Source of the DNA: Microbacteriaceae bacterium VKM Ac-2854
GTDB taxonomy: Bacteria > Actinomycetota > Actinomycetes > Actinomycetales > Microbacteriaceae
Reading direction: 5' to 3'
Length of the DNA: 64,000 nucleotides
Assembly (NCBI GenBank): GCA_013205085.1
Contig: JABMLH010000005.1
Location: 321,008-385,007, forward strand
Below the pieces are notes generated by a model. The model did not search any database and was not told the DNA's origin. It was given only the letters and a program-made list of their open reading frames with translations. Below are positions 16,518-23,569 of this stretch, one piece after another. The stretch's first letter is position 1, and each line of letters begins with the position of its first letter. A program made the position numbers and the translations under genes.

Positions 16518-16604
16518 TCACCACCAGCCCCAGAAGCCCCAGTTCCAGCCGCCCCACCAGTTGTTCCAGCCGGACCAGCCCCAGTTGTACCAGTTCCAGT
16601 ACAT
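16518..16604 (-). CDS. Tryptophan-rich micropeptide 1 (28 residues)
   Basis: No known family recognised. The 28-residue product has 12 Trp, 6 Gly, 5 Asn and 2 Tyr; it begins MYWNWYNWGW and ends NWGFWGWW. It has no charged residue and no signal peptide. The DNA is a run of TGG, GGC and AAC codons. The ATG is preceded by GGGGAGG with a spacing of about 6 nt, the stop is TGA, and a strong terminator follows. The second Trp-rich ORF lies 95 nt upstream on the same strand. The opposite strand reads as a Pro/Gln-rich frame with no ribosome-binding site. Possible roles are a membrane-active or structural peptide, a precursor peptide, or a Trp-sensing leader. The aromatic-x-Asn and WNW patterns recall substrates of cyclophane-forming radical SAM enzymes, but no such enzyme is in the window. 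Confidence 0.72.
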   Translation of the reverse strand: MYWNWYNWGWSGWNNWWGGWNWGFWGWW

Positions 16605-16699
16605 ATCGCACCTCCCCTCACCGTGCTCGTTCCCGGCATCCCCGAACGACTCGAGGACGCGCTTCGGATCTCCGCCGGCTCAGCCGACGTCGCTCGGAA

Positions 16700-16813
16700 T
16701 CAGCAGCCGCAGCCGCCGTCGCCGCCGCCCCACCAGCCGTCGAACCAGCCCCACCAGCCGCCGGCCCAACCCCAGTTCGGCCAGAACCAACGGAACCAAT
16801 GACTCTTCTGCAT
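16700..16813 (-). CDS. Tryptophan-rich micropeptide 2 (37 residues, C-terminal CGC)
   Basis: No known family recognised. The 37-residue product has 10 Trp between residues 6 and 28 (HWFRWFWPNWGWAGGWWGWF, then DGWW) and ends in a Gly-rich tail with two cysteines, GGGDGGCGC. The start is the ATG at 16811-16813: GAGGAG lies 6 nt upstream, whereas the in-frame ATG at 16817-16819 touches that site and cannot use it. It is the first gene of a two-gene unit with the 28-residue peptide, with its own candidate promoter at 16875-16908. The basic N terminus (K3, H5, R8) and the Cys-Gly-Cys end differ from peptide 1, so the two are related in style rather than recent duplicates. Function unknown. Confidence 0.75.
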   Translation of the reverse strand: MQKSHWFRWFWPNWGWAGGWWGWFDGWWGGGDGGCGC

Positions 16814-16874
16814 GCGCATCTCCTCGGTGATCGTTTTCGGTGATCTTTCGCCCGGAACCCCCGGTGCGAGCACG

Positions 16875-16908
16875 ACGCTATTGCACGTGACACCCTTTCG
16901 GGGGTCAC
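16875..16908 (-). promoter_or_regulatory. Candidate promoter and operator of the Trp-rich peptide unit
   Basis: On the minus strand TAGCGT (16875-16880) is a good -10. Just upstream, 16887-16908 is a 22-bp near-perfect palindrome, GTGACACCC pairing with GGGGGTCAC around TTTC, covering the -35 zone. This would give a leader of roughly 55 nt before peptide 2. The palindrome looks like a repressor or activator site. The rest of the 231-nt gap to ppc holds the ppc promoter. Confidence 0.5.
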
Positions 16909-17032
16909 CGAACTCGCGATGACGAGAATCGAACGAACTGGGGCGCGGATGCGACGAAAGGGCGCGGCCGCCGGGCGGGTGAGGTGTCGTCATCGGACGT
17001 CGTGGCGACACATGCTGGATACATCTCCCGGC

Positions 17033-17038
17033 TAGGGT
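17033..17038 (+). promoter_or_regulatory. Candidate leaderless -10 for ppc
   Basis: TAGGGT followed by 6 nt (CGTCGG) and the GTG start at 17045. Confidence 0.6.
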
Positions 17039-17044
17039 CGTCGG

Positions 17045-19747
17045 GTGCCCACGATCTCCTCCGTGCCGTCAGCCCCCCTGCCCGCCGATGACAACGCGCC
17101 GGTCGGCGTCGCCGATGCGACGAACGAATCCGCTCCGTTGGACGATTCGATCCGTGCCGACGTGCACCTGCTGGGCGAGCTGCTCGGCGATGTGCTGCGG
17201 GAGTCGGGCGACGCCGGCCTCTACGAGGACGTCGAACGCCTGCGCGAGTTGACGATCGCGGCGTACGAGAGCGGCGAGGCGAGCGACACCGTCACGGCCG
17301 AGGAGTTCGTCTCCTCGCTCACTCTCGACCGCGCCGAGGACGTCGCTCGCGCGTTCACCTGCTACTTCCACCTGGTGAACGTCGCCGAGGAGTTCCACCG
17401 GGTGCGCGTCCTCCGCCGACGCGAGCTGCAGCAGGGTTCCGAGTCGCCCGAGGATTCCATCGCCGCGGCTCTCGCCGAGCTCACCGAAGAACTCGGTGCG
17501 GAGGAGGCGATGCAGCGGCTGCAGAAGCTGGAGTTCCGGCCGGTGCTCACCGCGCATCCGACCGAGGCGCGCCGTCGCGCGATCAACTCGACCATCCGTC
17601 GGATCAGCGCGCTGCTCGCCGACCGGGACGACCCGCGCGTCGGTGGCGTCGCACTGGTCGAGAACCGCCGGCGACTGCTCGCCGAGGTCGACACCCTCTG
17701 GCGCACCGCGCCGTTGCGCGAGAGCAAGCCGTCGCCGCTGGACGAGGTCCGCACCGCGATGAACGTCTTCGACGAGTCGCTGTTCTCGGTGCTGCCGCGG
17801 GTCTACCGTCGACTCGACGACGCGATGCTGGGGGCCGGATCCGGCACCCGGGCGCCGATCGCTCCCGCCTTCGTGCGCCTGGGCACCTGGATCGGTGGCG
17901 ATCGCGACGGCAACCCGTTCGTGACGGCCGACACCACGCTGGCGGCCGTCGGCATCGCCTCGGAGCACGTCCTGATCGGGCTGGAGCGCGTCGCTCGCCG
18001 CGTCGGCCGGGCTCTGACGCTGGACGCCGCGACCACGCCCCCGTCGACCGAGGTGCTGCGGCTGTGGGACGCGGTGGTCGAGTCCGCCCCGGAGACCGCA
18101 CGGATCATCGCCGAGCGCTCCCCCAACGAGACCCACCGCCGGGTGCTGCTCTTCGCGGCCGACCGTCTCGCGCAGACCCGCGCCGAGGGCGCTCTGCCCG
18201 GTGGCGCGCTGCCCTACGCGGACGCCGACGAACTGCTCGGCGAGCTGCGCATCCTGCAGGCCTCCCTGCTCGAGGCCGGCGACCGTCGCAGCGCCTACGG
18301 CGACCTGCAGCACTTCATCTGGCAGCTGGAGACGTTCGGCTTCCACTTGGCCGAGATCGAGGTGCGCCAGCACTCGCAGGTGCACGCCGAGACGCTCGAC
18401 GCGATCCGCACCGGAGGCGAGCTGGACGAGCGCAGCCTCGAGGTGCTCTCCGTCTTCCGCGCGATCGCCCAGGTGCAGCAGCGCTTCGGCACCGCGGCGG
18501 CCCGGCGCTACATCGTCTCGTTCACCCAGTCCTCGCAGGACCTGCAGAACGTGTACGAACTCGCCGAGGCCGCGAGCGACGAGCCGCCGATCCTCGACGT
18601 GATCCCGCTGTTCGAGACCTTCGCGGACCTGGACGCGAGCACCGACATCCTGGCCGAGATGATCCGCATCCCGCAGGTGCAGGCCCGGCTGGCCGCCACC
18701 GGCAAGCGGCTGGAGGTCATGCTCGGCTACTCCGACTCGTCGAAGGACGTCGGGCCGGTCTCGGCGACGCTCGCGTTGTACGACGCGCAGGCGAGGATCG
18801 CCAAATGGGCCGAGGACGAGGGCATCGAGCTGACGCTCTTCCACGGTCGCGGCGGCGCCCTCGGTCGCGGCGGCGGGCCGGCCAACCGCGCCGTGCTGGC
18901 GCAGCCGCCCGGGTCGGTCGACGGCCGGTTCAAGTTGACCGAACAGGGCGAAGTCATCTTCGCGCGCTACGGCAACCCGGACATCGCCACCCGGCACATC
19001 GAGCAAGTGGCCGCGGCGACGCTGCTCGCCTCCTCCCCCGCCGTGGGTCGGCGCAACGCGGACGCCGCGGCGGAGTTCGCCGAGATGGCGGTGACGATGG
19101 ACCGCGAGTCGCGCCGACGCTTCTTCGAGCTGATCAAGGCCGATGGCTTCGCGCCGTGGTTCGCCCGGGTGACCCCGCAGGAGGAGGTCGGCCTGCTCGC
19201 TCTGGGTTCGCGCCCTGCGCGCCGCGGCCTCTCGGTCGAGTCGCTCGCCGATCTGCGCGCCATCCCGTGGGTCTTCGCGTGGACGCAGGCGCGGGTGAAC
19301 CTGACCGGCTGGTTCGGCCTGGGCAGCGCGCTGGAGGCGATCGGCGACGTCGATGCGCTGCGCACCGCGTACCAGCGCTGGCCGCTGTTCACCACGATGA
19401 TCGACAACGTCGAGATGTCGCTCGCGAAGACCGACGAGGGGATCGCGCGCCGCTACCTGGCGCTGGACGAGCGCACCGACCTCGCCGAGCTGGTGCTGGC
19501 CGAGATGGCGGCGACCCGGAAGTGGGTGCTCGCGATCACCGGCGCCGACAGCCTGCTGACCGGGCATCGTGTGCTCGGTCGCGCGATCCAGCTGCGCACG
19601 CCGTACGTGAACGCGCTGTCGCTGCTGCAGCTGCGCGCGCTGCGCACCCTGCGACAGGACGCTGTGGGCTCCGCGAAGGAGCAGAACCAGCGCCTGCTCC
19701 TGCTCGCCGTGAACGGCGTGGCCGCGGGGCTGCAGAACACCGGCTGA
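17045..19747 (+). CDS. ppc: Phosphoenolpyruvate carboxylase
   Basis: A 900-residue enzyme making oxaloacetate from PEP and bicarbonate. Motifs: VLTAHPTEARRRAI with the catalytic histidine, GTWIGGDRDGNPFV, LGYSDSSKDVGP, FHGRGGALGRGGGPANRAV, and the C-terminal QNTG of the active-site loop. GTG start; TAGGGT ends 6 nt upstream, consistent with a leaderless transcript, and no ribosome-binding site is visible. The first 30 residues or so (before DDSIRADVHLLGELLG) are a variable extension, so a downstream start is possible. It is monocistronic and ends at an inverted repeat shared with the convergent thioredoxin gene. Confidence 0.95.
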   Translation: MPTISSVPSAPLPADDNAPVGVADATNESAPLDDSIRADVHLLGELLGDVLRESGDAGLYEDVERLRELTIAAYESGEASDTVTAEEFVSSLTLDRAEDVARAFTCYFHLVNVAEEFHRVRVLRRRELQQGSESPEDSIAAALAELTEELGAEEAMQRLQKLEFRPVLTAHPTEARRRAINSTIRRISALLADRDDPRVGGVALVENRRRLLAEVDTLWRTAPLRESKPSPLDEVRTAMNVFDESLFSVLPRVYRRLDDAMLGAGSGTRAPIAPAFVRLGTWIGGDRDGNPFVTADTTLAAVGIASEHVLIGLERVARRVGRALTLDAATTPPSTEVLRLWDAVVESAPETARIIAERSPNETHRRVLLFAADRLAQTRAEGALPGGALPYADADELLGELRILQASLLEAGDRRSAYGDLQHFIWQLETFGFHLAEIEVRQHSQVHAETLDAIRTGGELDERSLEVLSVFRAIAQVQQRFGTAAARRYIVSFTQSSQDLQNVYELAEAASDEPPILDVIPLFETFADLDASTDILAEMIRIPQVQARLAATGKRLEVMLGYSDSSKDVGPVSATLALYDAQARIAKWAEDEGIELTLFHGRGGALGRGGGPANRAVLAQPPGSVDGRFKLTEQGEVIFARYGNPDIATRHIEQVAAATLLASSPAVGRRNADAAAEFAEMAVTMDRESRRRFFELIKADGFAPWFARVTPQEEVGLLALGSRPARRGLSVESLADLRAIPWVFAWTQARVNLTGWFGLGSALEAIGDVDALRTAYQRWPLFTTMIDNVEMSLAKTDEGIARRYLALDERTDLAELVLAEMAATRKWVLAITGADSLLTGHRVLGRAIQLRTPYVNALSLLQLRALRTLRQDAVGSAKEQNQRLLLLAVNGVAAGLQNTG

Positions 19748-19765
19748 TCCGTCCACACGGAGAAG

Positions 19766-19804
19766 GGGGTTGTCACTCCGTCCCAGGGACGCAGTGACAA
19801 CCCC
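19766..19804. repeat. GGGTTGTCA-type inverted repeat, copy 3
   Basis: Arms of 19 nt at 19766-19784 and 19786-19804 with one mismatch and a 1-nt centre, so the real loop is a few bases. It lies between the convergent ppc and thioredoxin genes, 19 nt past the ppc stop codon. Likely bidirectional terminator. Confidence 0.85.
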
Positions 19805-19817
19805 GTTCGTCGTCGCG

Positions 19818-20201
19818 TTATTCGGCGGGCGCAGCGTCCTGCTCGGCCTTGGCGGCCTCGTACTGGGCGCGGACGACGTCCATGTCGAGCGCGCGGATCT
19901 GCTCGATCAGGTCGTCGAGGGCGGTCGCCGGCAGCGCACCGGCCTGCGCCATCAGCGGGATGCCGTCGCGGTACGCCACGAGGGTCGGGATCGAGGAGAT
20001 GCCGTAGCCCGCGGCGAGCTGCTGCTCGGCCTCGGTGTCGACCTTCGCGAAGGTGATGTCGGCGTTCTTCTCGCTCGAGGCCTCGAAGACGGGGCCGAAC
20101 TGCCGGCACGGGCCGCACCACGCGGCCCAGAAGTCGATGAGGACGATGCCTTCGGCGACGGTCTCGTCGTGCGTGTCCAGGGTGAGCGTCGTGGTAGCCA
20201 T
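19818..20201 (-). CDS. Thioredoxin
   Basis: A 127-residue thioredoxin-fold protein with the active site WAAWCGPC (Cys29, Cys32) and the cis-proline segment SIPTLVAYRDG; it reduces protein disulfides in the cytoplasm. The C terminus has an extra acidic and alanine-rich tail of about 20 residues beyond a standard thioredoxin. The start is taken as ATG at 20199-20201. An upstream in-frame TTG would add four residues. No clear ribosome-binding site precedes either. Monocistronic and convergent with ppc. Confidence 0.92.
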   Translation of the reverse strand: MATTTLTLDTHDETVAEGIVLIDFWAAWCGPCRQFGPVFEASSEKNADITFAKVDTEAEQQLAAGYGISSIPTLVAYRDGIPLMAQAGALPATALDDLIEQIRALDMDVVRAQYEAAKAEQDAAPAE

Positions 20202-20293
20202 AGAACCAGCCAACCACGAAGGGCCACCCCGCTATTCCCGACGCGCGCGCATTCCCGACGTGCTCGCATCGCCGACGCGCTCGTGCCGCCGCG

Positions 20294-21211
20294 CTAGGCG
20301 TTCGGGCTCAGCGCATCCAACACGCCCAACAGCGCGCGCGGGCCGAGGGTGGTGGCACCGTGCGCGCCGACCCGGTCGACGAGTTCCCGATCAGCCGTGA
20401 CGACAAGCGTCGGCCCGGTCAGCTCGGCCACCGCGGCGACGATCGCGTCGTCTCCGGAGCCCTCGGCGGTCACAACACGGACGCCACCGCTCGTCGACGC
20501 GTCGGCGGCGGGGCGGGCCTGCCCCTCCAGCACGACGACGATCCTCGGCCAGACGTGATCGGCGGCCGAGCCGAAGTCCGAGCCGGGCGCGCCCTCCTCC
20601 GCCAGGGTGTCGAGCGCCGTCACGAGGCGGCCGGCCGCTCCCGCGCGGTCGCGCCACCAGCCGTCCGGCCGCGAGCCGACGACGTTGGCCGCATCGACGA
20701 CCAGCGTGGTCGCCGCCGCCGCCAACTCCTGCATCCGCGGCCAGGAGGAACCGAATCCGGGATGCAGCGGTAGCGCCGTGATCTCATCGGGTCGGACCCA
20801 GCGTAGTTCGCGGCTCTCGGCGTCGGTGATCTCGGGTTCGAACGCCTCGGAGGCATCCGCGACGACGGTCGTGTACGACCAGGGCCCGATGGTCACGACG
20901 CTCGAGAGCAGCGGCCGCACCAGCTCGGGCGGCACGCCGGCCTCCTCGCCCGCCTCGCGCAACGCCCCCTGGAACGCCGTCTCGTCGGGGTGACGGGCGC
21001 CACCGGGCAGCCCCCACGTGTCGCCGAAGTGACTCCAGCTCGCTCGATGCTGCAGCAGGATGCGGCCGCTCGGGTCGCGCAGCAGCAGTCCGGCAGCGCC
21101 GAAGCGGCCCCAGAACCGGCGACCGTCGCCGACCTCGACCCAGCCGTCGCCCATCGCGGGGTCGAACGGGTGACGGGGCAGCGGGGAATCGTCACGAGCA
21201 GCCGGCGTCAT
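20294..21211 (-). CDS. NUDIX hydrolase fused to a NYN/PIN-like domain
   Basis: A 305-residue two-domain protein. The N-terminal NUDIX domain carries the complete Nudix box from G71 to V93 (E77, R85, E86, E89, E90) and should hydrolyse a nucleoside diphosphate derivative. The C-terminal part, about 165-305, reads TLVVDAANVVGSRPDGWW (D173, N176), then VVVLEGQAR, GSGDDAIVAAV and VVTADRELVDRVG. That is the pattern of NYN/PIN-like ribonuclease domains. ATG start; TAGCCT ends 6 nt upstream (leaderless). It is divergent from the VanZ gene. A link between nucleotide or cap-like hydrolysis and RNA cleavage is inferred from the fusion only. Confidence 0.82.
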   Translation of the reverse strand: MTPAARDDSPLPRHPFDPAMGDGWVEVGDGRRFWGRFGAAGLLLRDPSGRILLQHRASWSHFGDTWGLPGGARHPDETAFQGALREAGEEAGVPPELVRPLLSSVVTIGPWSYTTVVADASEAFEPEITDAESRELRWVRPDEITALPLHPGFGSSWPRMQELAAAATTLVVDAANVVGSRPDGWWRDRAGAAGRLVTALDTLAEEGAPGSDFGSAADHVWPRIVVVLEGQARPAADASTSGGVRVVTAEGSGDDAIVAAVAELTGPTLVVTADRELVDRVGAHGATTLGPRALLGVLDALSPNA

Positions 21212-21217
21212 CCGTCC

Positions 21218-21223
21218 AGGCTA
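21218..21223 (-). promoter_or_regulatory. Candidate leaderless -10 for NUDIX-NYN gene
   Basis: TAGCCT on the minus strand, 6 nt (GGACGG) before the ATG at 21211. The same 6-nt spacer GGACGG recurs before the S4-domain gene at 23141. Confidence 0.6.
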
Positions 21224-21289
21224 CCGGTGCGCCTGCGCCGCCCCGGTGTGCAGACCTCGGCTTTTGCGTCGACACCCGCGCGCGACTGG

Positions 21290-21295
21290 CAGAAT
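21290..21295 (+). promoter_or_regulatory. Candidate leaderless -10 for VanZ gene
   Basis: CAGAAT followed by CGACGG and the ATG at 21302. Confidence 0.55.
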
Positions 21296-21301
21296 CGACG
21301 G

Positions 21302-21760
21302 ATGCCCCGTCGCCGCATCCTCCTCGCCCTGGCGACCGCGGTCTGGCTCGGCGTGATCGGCGTGATCACCCTCACACCGTCACCGACACCGCCGAACGAC
21401 GTCGGCTTCATCCGCGGCCTGATCGCCTGGATCGGCAGCACACCGCTGACCGCGTGGTTCAGCTACGACGTGGCGGAGTTCACCGCGAACGTGCTGATGT
21501 TCGTGCCGCTGGGCGCGCTGCTCGCCGCCCAGCTGGGTCGGCGGCGTTGGTGGCTCGCGGGGGTGTCGGCGCTGCTGCTCTCCTGCTGCATCGAGGCGGC
21601 TCAGGCACTCTGGCTGCCGAGCCGCTACCCCGATGTGCGCGACCTGATCTCGAACGGCTCGGGTGGCTTCATCGGCGCCTCGCTCGTGCTGTTCGGGGCG
21701 CGACTTCTCGGCACGCGTCGGCGCGCCACGACCCGAACGGAGACCGCGGATGCCCGCTGA
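21302..21760 (+). CDS. VanZ-like membrane protein
   Basis: A 152-residue membrane protein of the VanZ-like family, with about four hydrophobic segments (ILLALATAVWLGVIGVITL near residue 5, a central pair, and FIGASLVLFGARLL near the end). It also has the family signature NVLMFVPLGALLA, CCIEAAQALWLPSRYPDVRD and SNGSGGFIG. Function in most bacteria is unknown; in vanA clusters VanZ raises teicoplanin resistance. Leaderless start likely. The last 11 nt overlap the next gene, so the two are co-translated. Confidence 0.88.
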   Translation: MPRRRILLALATAVWLGVIGVITLTPSPTPPNDVGFIRGLIAWIGSTPLTAWFSYDVAEFTANVLMFVPLGALLAAQLGRRRWWLAGVSALLLSCCIEAAQALWLPSRYPDVRDLISNGSGGFIGASLVLFGARLLGTRRRATTRTETADAR

Positions 21761-22626
21761 GACCCTCTTCCGACTGAACCGCCCCTCCACCGAACGGGCC
21801 GCTCACAACGACGCGGCTCCGGCCTTCGAGGCGACGGACGCCGGCGCGGACATCCTCGATCTCGGTCTGACCCGCGGGGACGGCGTGTTCGAGACGATCA
21901 ACGTGGCCGTCGGGCGGCTGCAGGCGCTCGAGGCGCACCTGGCCCGCTTCGTCCGCTCAGCCCGGATGCTCGATCTCCCGCTGCCCGACCTTCCGACCTG
22001 GGAGGCGGCGATCCGGGCCGCGGTCGCCGCGCATCCGCCCGCGCACGAGGCGATCGTGAAGACGATCCTCACGCGCGGGGTCGAAGGCGATGGCCGGCCG
22101 AGCGGCTGGATCCTGGTGCTGGACTCGCCCGACTACCGCCCGGTGCGCGAGCACGGCATCCGCGTGGTGCTCCTGGATCGCGGCTACCGCTCGGATGTGC
22201 AGCAGAGTTCGCCGTGGCTGCTGCAGGGCGCGAAGACGCTCTCGTACGCACTGAACCGCGCCGCCGTTCGCGAGGCCGTCCGCCGCGGCGCGGACGACGC
22301 GGTCTTCGTCTCGTCGGACGGCTTCCTCCTGGAGGGACCGACGGCGAACCTCGTGCTGCGCAGCGGCGGCGTGCTCCGGAGCCCCCCCGCCCGCGCTCGG
22401 CCTGCTGCCGGGCACGACGCAGGCCGACCTCTTCGAGCTCGCGCCGTCGCTGGGACTGCGCGGCGAGGTGGTTCCGCTGCGCGCCGACGACCTCGCAGCG
22501 GCCGACGCCGCCTGGCTCGTCTCCAGCGCGCGCAATGCGGCGCCCATCCGGGCCGTGGACGGCGTCGACCGCCCCGTCGACGCCGACCTCACCGCCCGGA
22601 TCAACGCGGCACTGTTCGCACGCTAG
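21750..22626 (+). pseudogene. Class IV aminotransferase (aminodeoxychorismate lyase-like), frameshifted
   Basis: PLP-dependent class IV aminotransferase fold, closest in pattern to 4-amino-4-deoxychorismate lyase (folate pathway). The first frame from ATG 21750 gives LTRGDGVFETI, the PLP-lysine segment GAKTLSYALNRAAVREA and SSDGFLLEGPTANLVLRSGG. At the C7 run 22382-22388 the frame is lost. One base fewer restores PPPALGLLPGTTQADLFELA through SSARNAAPIRAVDG to a TAG at 22624-22626, the expected C terminus (about 291 residues in all). Read as is, the protein ends in an Arg/Pro-rich tail. Either a sequencing error in the C run or a real mutation or slippage site. It overlaps vanZ by 11 nt. Confidence 0.85.
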
Positions 22627-22667
22627 CGTCGGCCGCGCTGTCGGGCGGCGTGTAGTCGGCGGGCGGG

Positions 22668-23027
22668 CTAGGAGAGGCCGTCGACCTCGGAGCGGACGCG
22701 CGAGATCAGACCGCCGCGCACGTGGGCGGCGGGCGGGTTCACGTCGCGGCGCTCGCGTTCGAGGAAGTCGACATCGTTGATCACCGCGGCCACGATGCCG
22801 CGCCAGTCGGTGCCCTCGAACGAGGTGTCCGCGCCGACGGGCGTGCCCAGGTAGACCGGCTCGTTCTCCTCGCCCGCGGTCGCGAGCACGGTGAGACGCC
22901 CCACGGATGCGCCGCTCGGCTCGGTCAGATCCCACTCCGCCGGGCCCAGCTTGACCACCGCGAAGTCGACTCCCTGGTGCGGGAAAACCAGGCGTTCGGA
23001 CTGCAGCTGCGTGTCGATCATCGACAT
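22668..23027 (-). CDS. Hypothetical protein, 119 residues
   Basis: Not recognised. A small soluble acidic protein (SERLVFPHQGVDFAVVKLG, FEGTDWRGIVAAVINDVDFL, DVNPPAAHVRGGLISRVRSE) with no signal peptide or membrane segment and codon use like its neighbours. AAGGA precedes the ATG at 23025-23027; the second ATG at 23019-23021 (MIDTQLQ) is an alternative with better spacing. It is monocistronic and convergent with the frameshifted aminotransferase gene. The DWRGIVAAVINDVDF stretch looks conserved in style, but no function can be given. Confidence 0.7.
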   Translation of the reverse strand: MSMIDTQLQSERLVFPHQGVDFAVVKLGPAEWDLTEPSGASVGRLTVLATAGEENEPVYLGTPVGADTSFEGTDWRGIVAAVINDVDFLERERRDVNPPAAHVRGGLISRVRSEVDGLS

Positions 23028-23140
23028 CACCTTCCTTCGTCGGCGCCAGTGTATGCCTGTGCCGCACCGCTCTCACGCCACTTGTGCGGACGGCACCGGC
23101 ACCGCAGCCGCCGCGGCCGGAAGGCTCGTAGGCTGGACGG

Positions 23141-23518
23141 ATGCAGACCCCGCCCCTCACCACCGCGCGCGTCGACGCCTGGCTCTGGGCCGTGCGGATC
23201 TACAAGACCCGCTCCGCGGCGACCGCAGCCTCCCGGGCCGGGCACGTTCGGGTGAACGGCGAGCGGGCCAAGGCCGCCCAGACGGTGCGCGAGGGCGACG
23301 AGATCCGGGTCAGGATCGAGGGCTTCGAGCGCACCGTGATCGTGCGCCGCCTCCTGGTGAAGCGGGTCGGTGCCGTGGTGGCCGCGGAGTGTCTGCAGGA
23401 CCTCACGCCGCCCCCGCCGCCGCGCGAGGAGCGGGTCGTGATCGCCGAGCGCGACCGCGGCGCCGGCCGACCGACCAAGCGCGACCGCCGCGAGATCGAG
23501 CGACTGCGCGGTCACTGA
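23141..23518 (+). CDS. S4-domain RNA-binding protein (Hsp15/HslR-like)
   Basis: A 125-residue protein with an S4 RNA-binding domain: RVDAWLWAVRIYKTRSAATA, then AGHVRVNGERAKAAQTVREGD. A basic, proline-containing C-terminal tail ends KRDRREIERLRGH. Hsp15-type proteins bind stalled 50S subunits carrying peptidyl-tRNA and help rescue them. ATG start; TAGGCT ends 6 nt upstream, consistent with a leaderless message. Family placement is firm; the role in ribosome recycling is from the family. Confidence 0.88.
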   Translation: MQTPPLTTARVDAWLWAVRIYKTRSAATAASRAGHVRVNGERAKAAQTVREGDEIRVRIEGFERTVIVRRLLVKRVGAVVAAECLQDLTPPPPPREERVVIAERDRGAGRPTKRDRREIERLRGH

Positions 23519-23569
23519 TTCGCTGTCGCTGACCCGCGGTCACTCACGCGTGGCGAGGGACACCCGGCC

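Noticed and set aside
16513..16830. Plus-strand frames opposite the Trp-rich ORFs (Pro/Gln-rich products beginning MDHHQPQKPQ)
   Set aside because: They have no ribosome-binding site or start context, and they are the mirror of TGG/GGC/AAC codons. The minus strand has good ribosome-binding sites, a promoter and a terminator.
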